Of a stretch of 14,273 nucleotides of DNA, positions 13,944 through 14,273 are shown in pieces (positions within the stretch are counted from its first letter, which is position 1; the number at the start of each line of letters is the position of its first letter). The DNA is taken from the NCBI GenBank assembly GCA_022758945.1, contig JAEMQE010000168.1:1-14273 (forward strand), in the 5' to 3' direction. This stretch comes from Lentimicrobium sp. GTDB lineage: Bacteria; Bacteroidota; Bacteroidia; Flavobacteriales; Flavobacteriaceae. Below the pieces are notes generated by a model, which did no database searches, was not told the origin of the DNA, and saw nothing but the letters and a program-made list of their open reading frames with translations. The position numbers and the translations under genes were made by a program.

Positions 13944-14273
13944 TTAATATCTCTTCACATACTCTTGCCAATTATCAGGATACATATTTTTCATTCGTTC
14001 TATGTCTGCATCATCAATAGGTTCTTTGTCATAATCCAATCCTTTTGATTTTAAAAAAGCAACTAATTCCATTTTTTTCTTGTATTGTTCAGAATCGAAA
14101 TCAATTATTGAACTTCTTAATAGATACAAAACAGAAACATCTTCTCTTCCTCCTCCAACAAAAAGAGTTATGGGCTTTTTGTAATCAGCTCCTTTTTCTA
14201 TGAGATATAAAGCTATATCAATTTGTTCTTGTATTAAAGCCTCTGCTAAAGCGGTTTGAATAATTCCTTTTTT
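13944..14273 (-). CDS. Ankyrin-repeat protein, C-terminal part (cut by window edge)
   Basis: An open frame runs from the window edge to a stop at 13944-13946, giving 109 residues of a C-terminus. The first part (ALAEALIQEQIDIALYLIEKGADY, written here as ALAEALIQEQ then IDIALYLIEKGADY) fits an ankyrin unit: a helix, then IALYLIEKGAD, the common xxLLxxGAD ending. A second, weaker unit may follow, from REDVSVLYLLRSS through MELVAFLKSKGLDYDK. The tail is acidic and then ends NWQEYVKRY. Ankyrin repeats mediate protein-protein contacts; partner and location are unknown. The start lies outside the window; the internal TTG at 14129 is not a plausible start because the frame stays open and repeat-like upstream. 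It is convergent with lspA. Confidence 0.75.
   Translation of the reverse strand, partial: KKGIIQTALAEALIQEQIDIALYLIEKGADYKKPITLFVGGGREDVSVLYLLRSSIIDFDSEQYKKKMELVAFLKSKGLDYDKEPIDDADIERMKNMYPDNWQEYVKRY

Noticed and set aside
14127..14129. TTG start that would make the ankyrin gene a complete 61-residue protein
   Set aside because: The frame stays open upstream to the window edge and encodes ankyrin-like sequence, so the gene is cut by the edge.

Overview
The window comes from a member of the Bacteroidota, most likely a Flavobacterium or close relative. Four things point there: AT-rich DNA with weak or absent Shine-Dalgarno sites; several matches to the Bacteroidota -7 promoter element TAnnTTTG; a PorZ-like type IX secretion protein with a C-terminal sorting domain; and Bacteroidota-style versions of IleRS, LspA and a DksA-family protein. 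It looks like ordinary chromosomal core sequence. I see no insertion sequence, phage, CRISPR array, rRNA or tRNA.

Layout from left to right. On the minus strand are the 5' end of gmk (guanylate kinase, cut by the window edge), yicC (endoribonuclease family) upstream of it in a likely operon, and an ArsC/Spx-family thioredoxin-fold protein. On the plus strand follow a DinB-like protein with three metal-ligand histidines and a cystathionine gamma-synthase family enzyme. A bidirectional terminator separates the latter from a convergent, secreted, probably outer-membrane protein of unknown function on the minus strand. A 328-bp divergent intergenic region then carries a 41-bp tandem repeat and the gdhA promoter and leader hairpin. 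Plus-strand genes continue with gdhA (NADP-type glutamate dehydrogenase), porZ-like, recO, ileS, a DksA/TraR-family gene lacking zinc cysteines, and lspA. The window ends in the C-terminal part of an ankyrin-repeat protein on the minus strand.

Most genes are housekeeping: nucleotide metabolism, RNA turnover, sulfur amino acid and glutamate metabolism, DNA repair, translation and envelope biogenesis. I found no wholly new multi-gene system. The most interesting material is in the gaps and in active-site details. At least five families of short intergenic repeats occupy the junctions. One occurs twice (after dinB-like and after lspA), begins at the stop codon itself (TAG|GAGC), and keeps a hairpin with paired sequence changes. 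Protein oddities are an IleRS with a swapped HIGH signature (GIHH), a DksA-like protein keeping one of four zinc cysteines, and a Walker A glycine-to-alanine change in Gmk.
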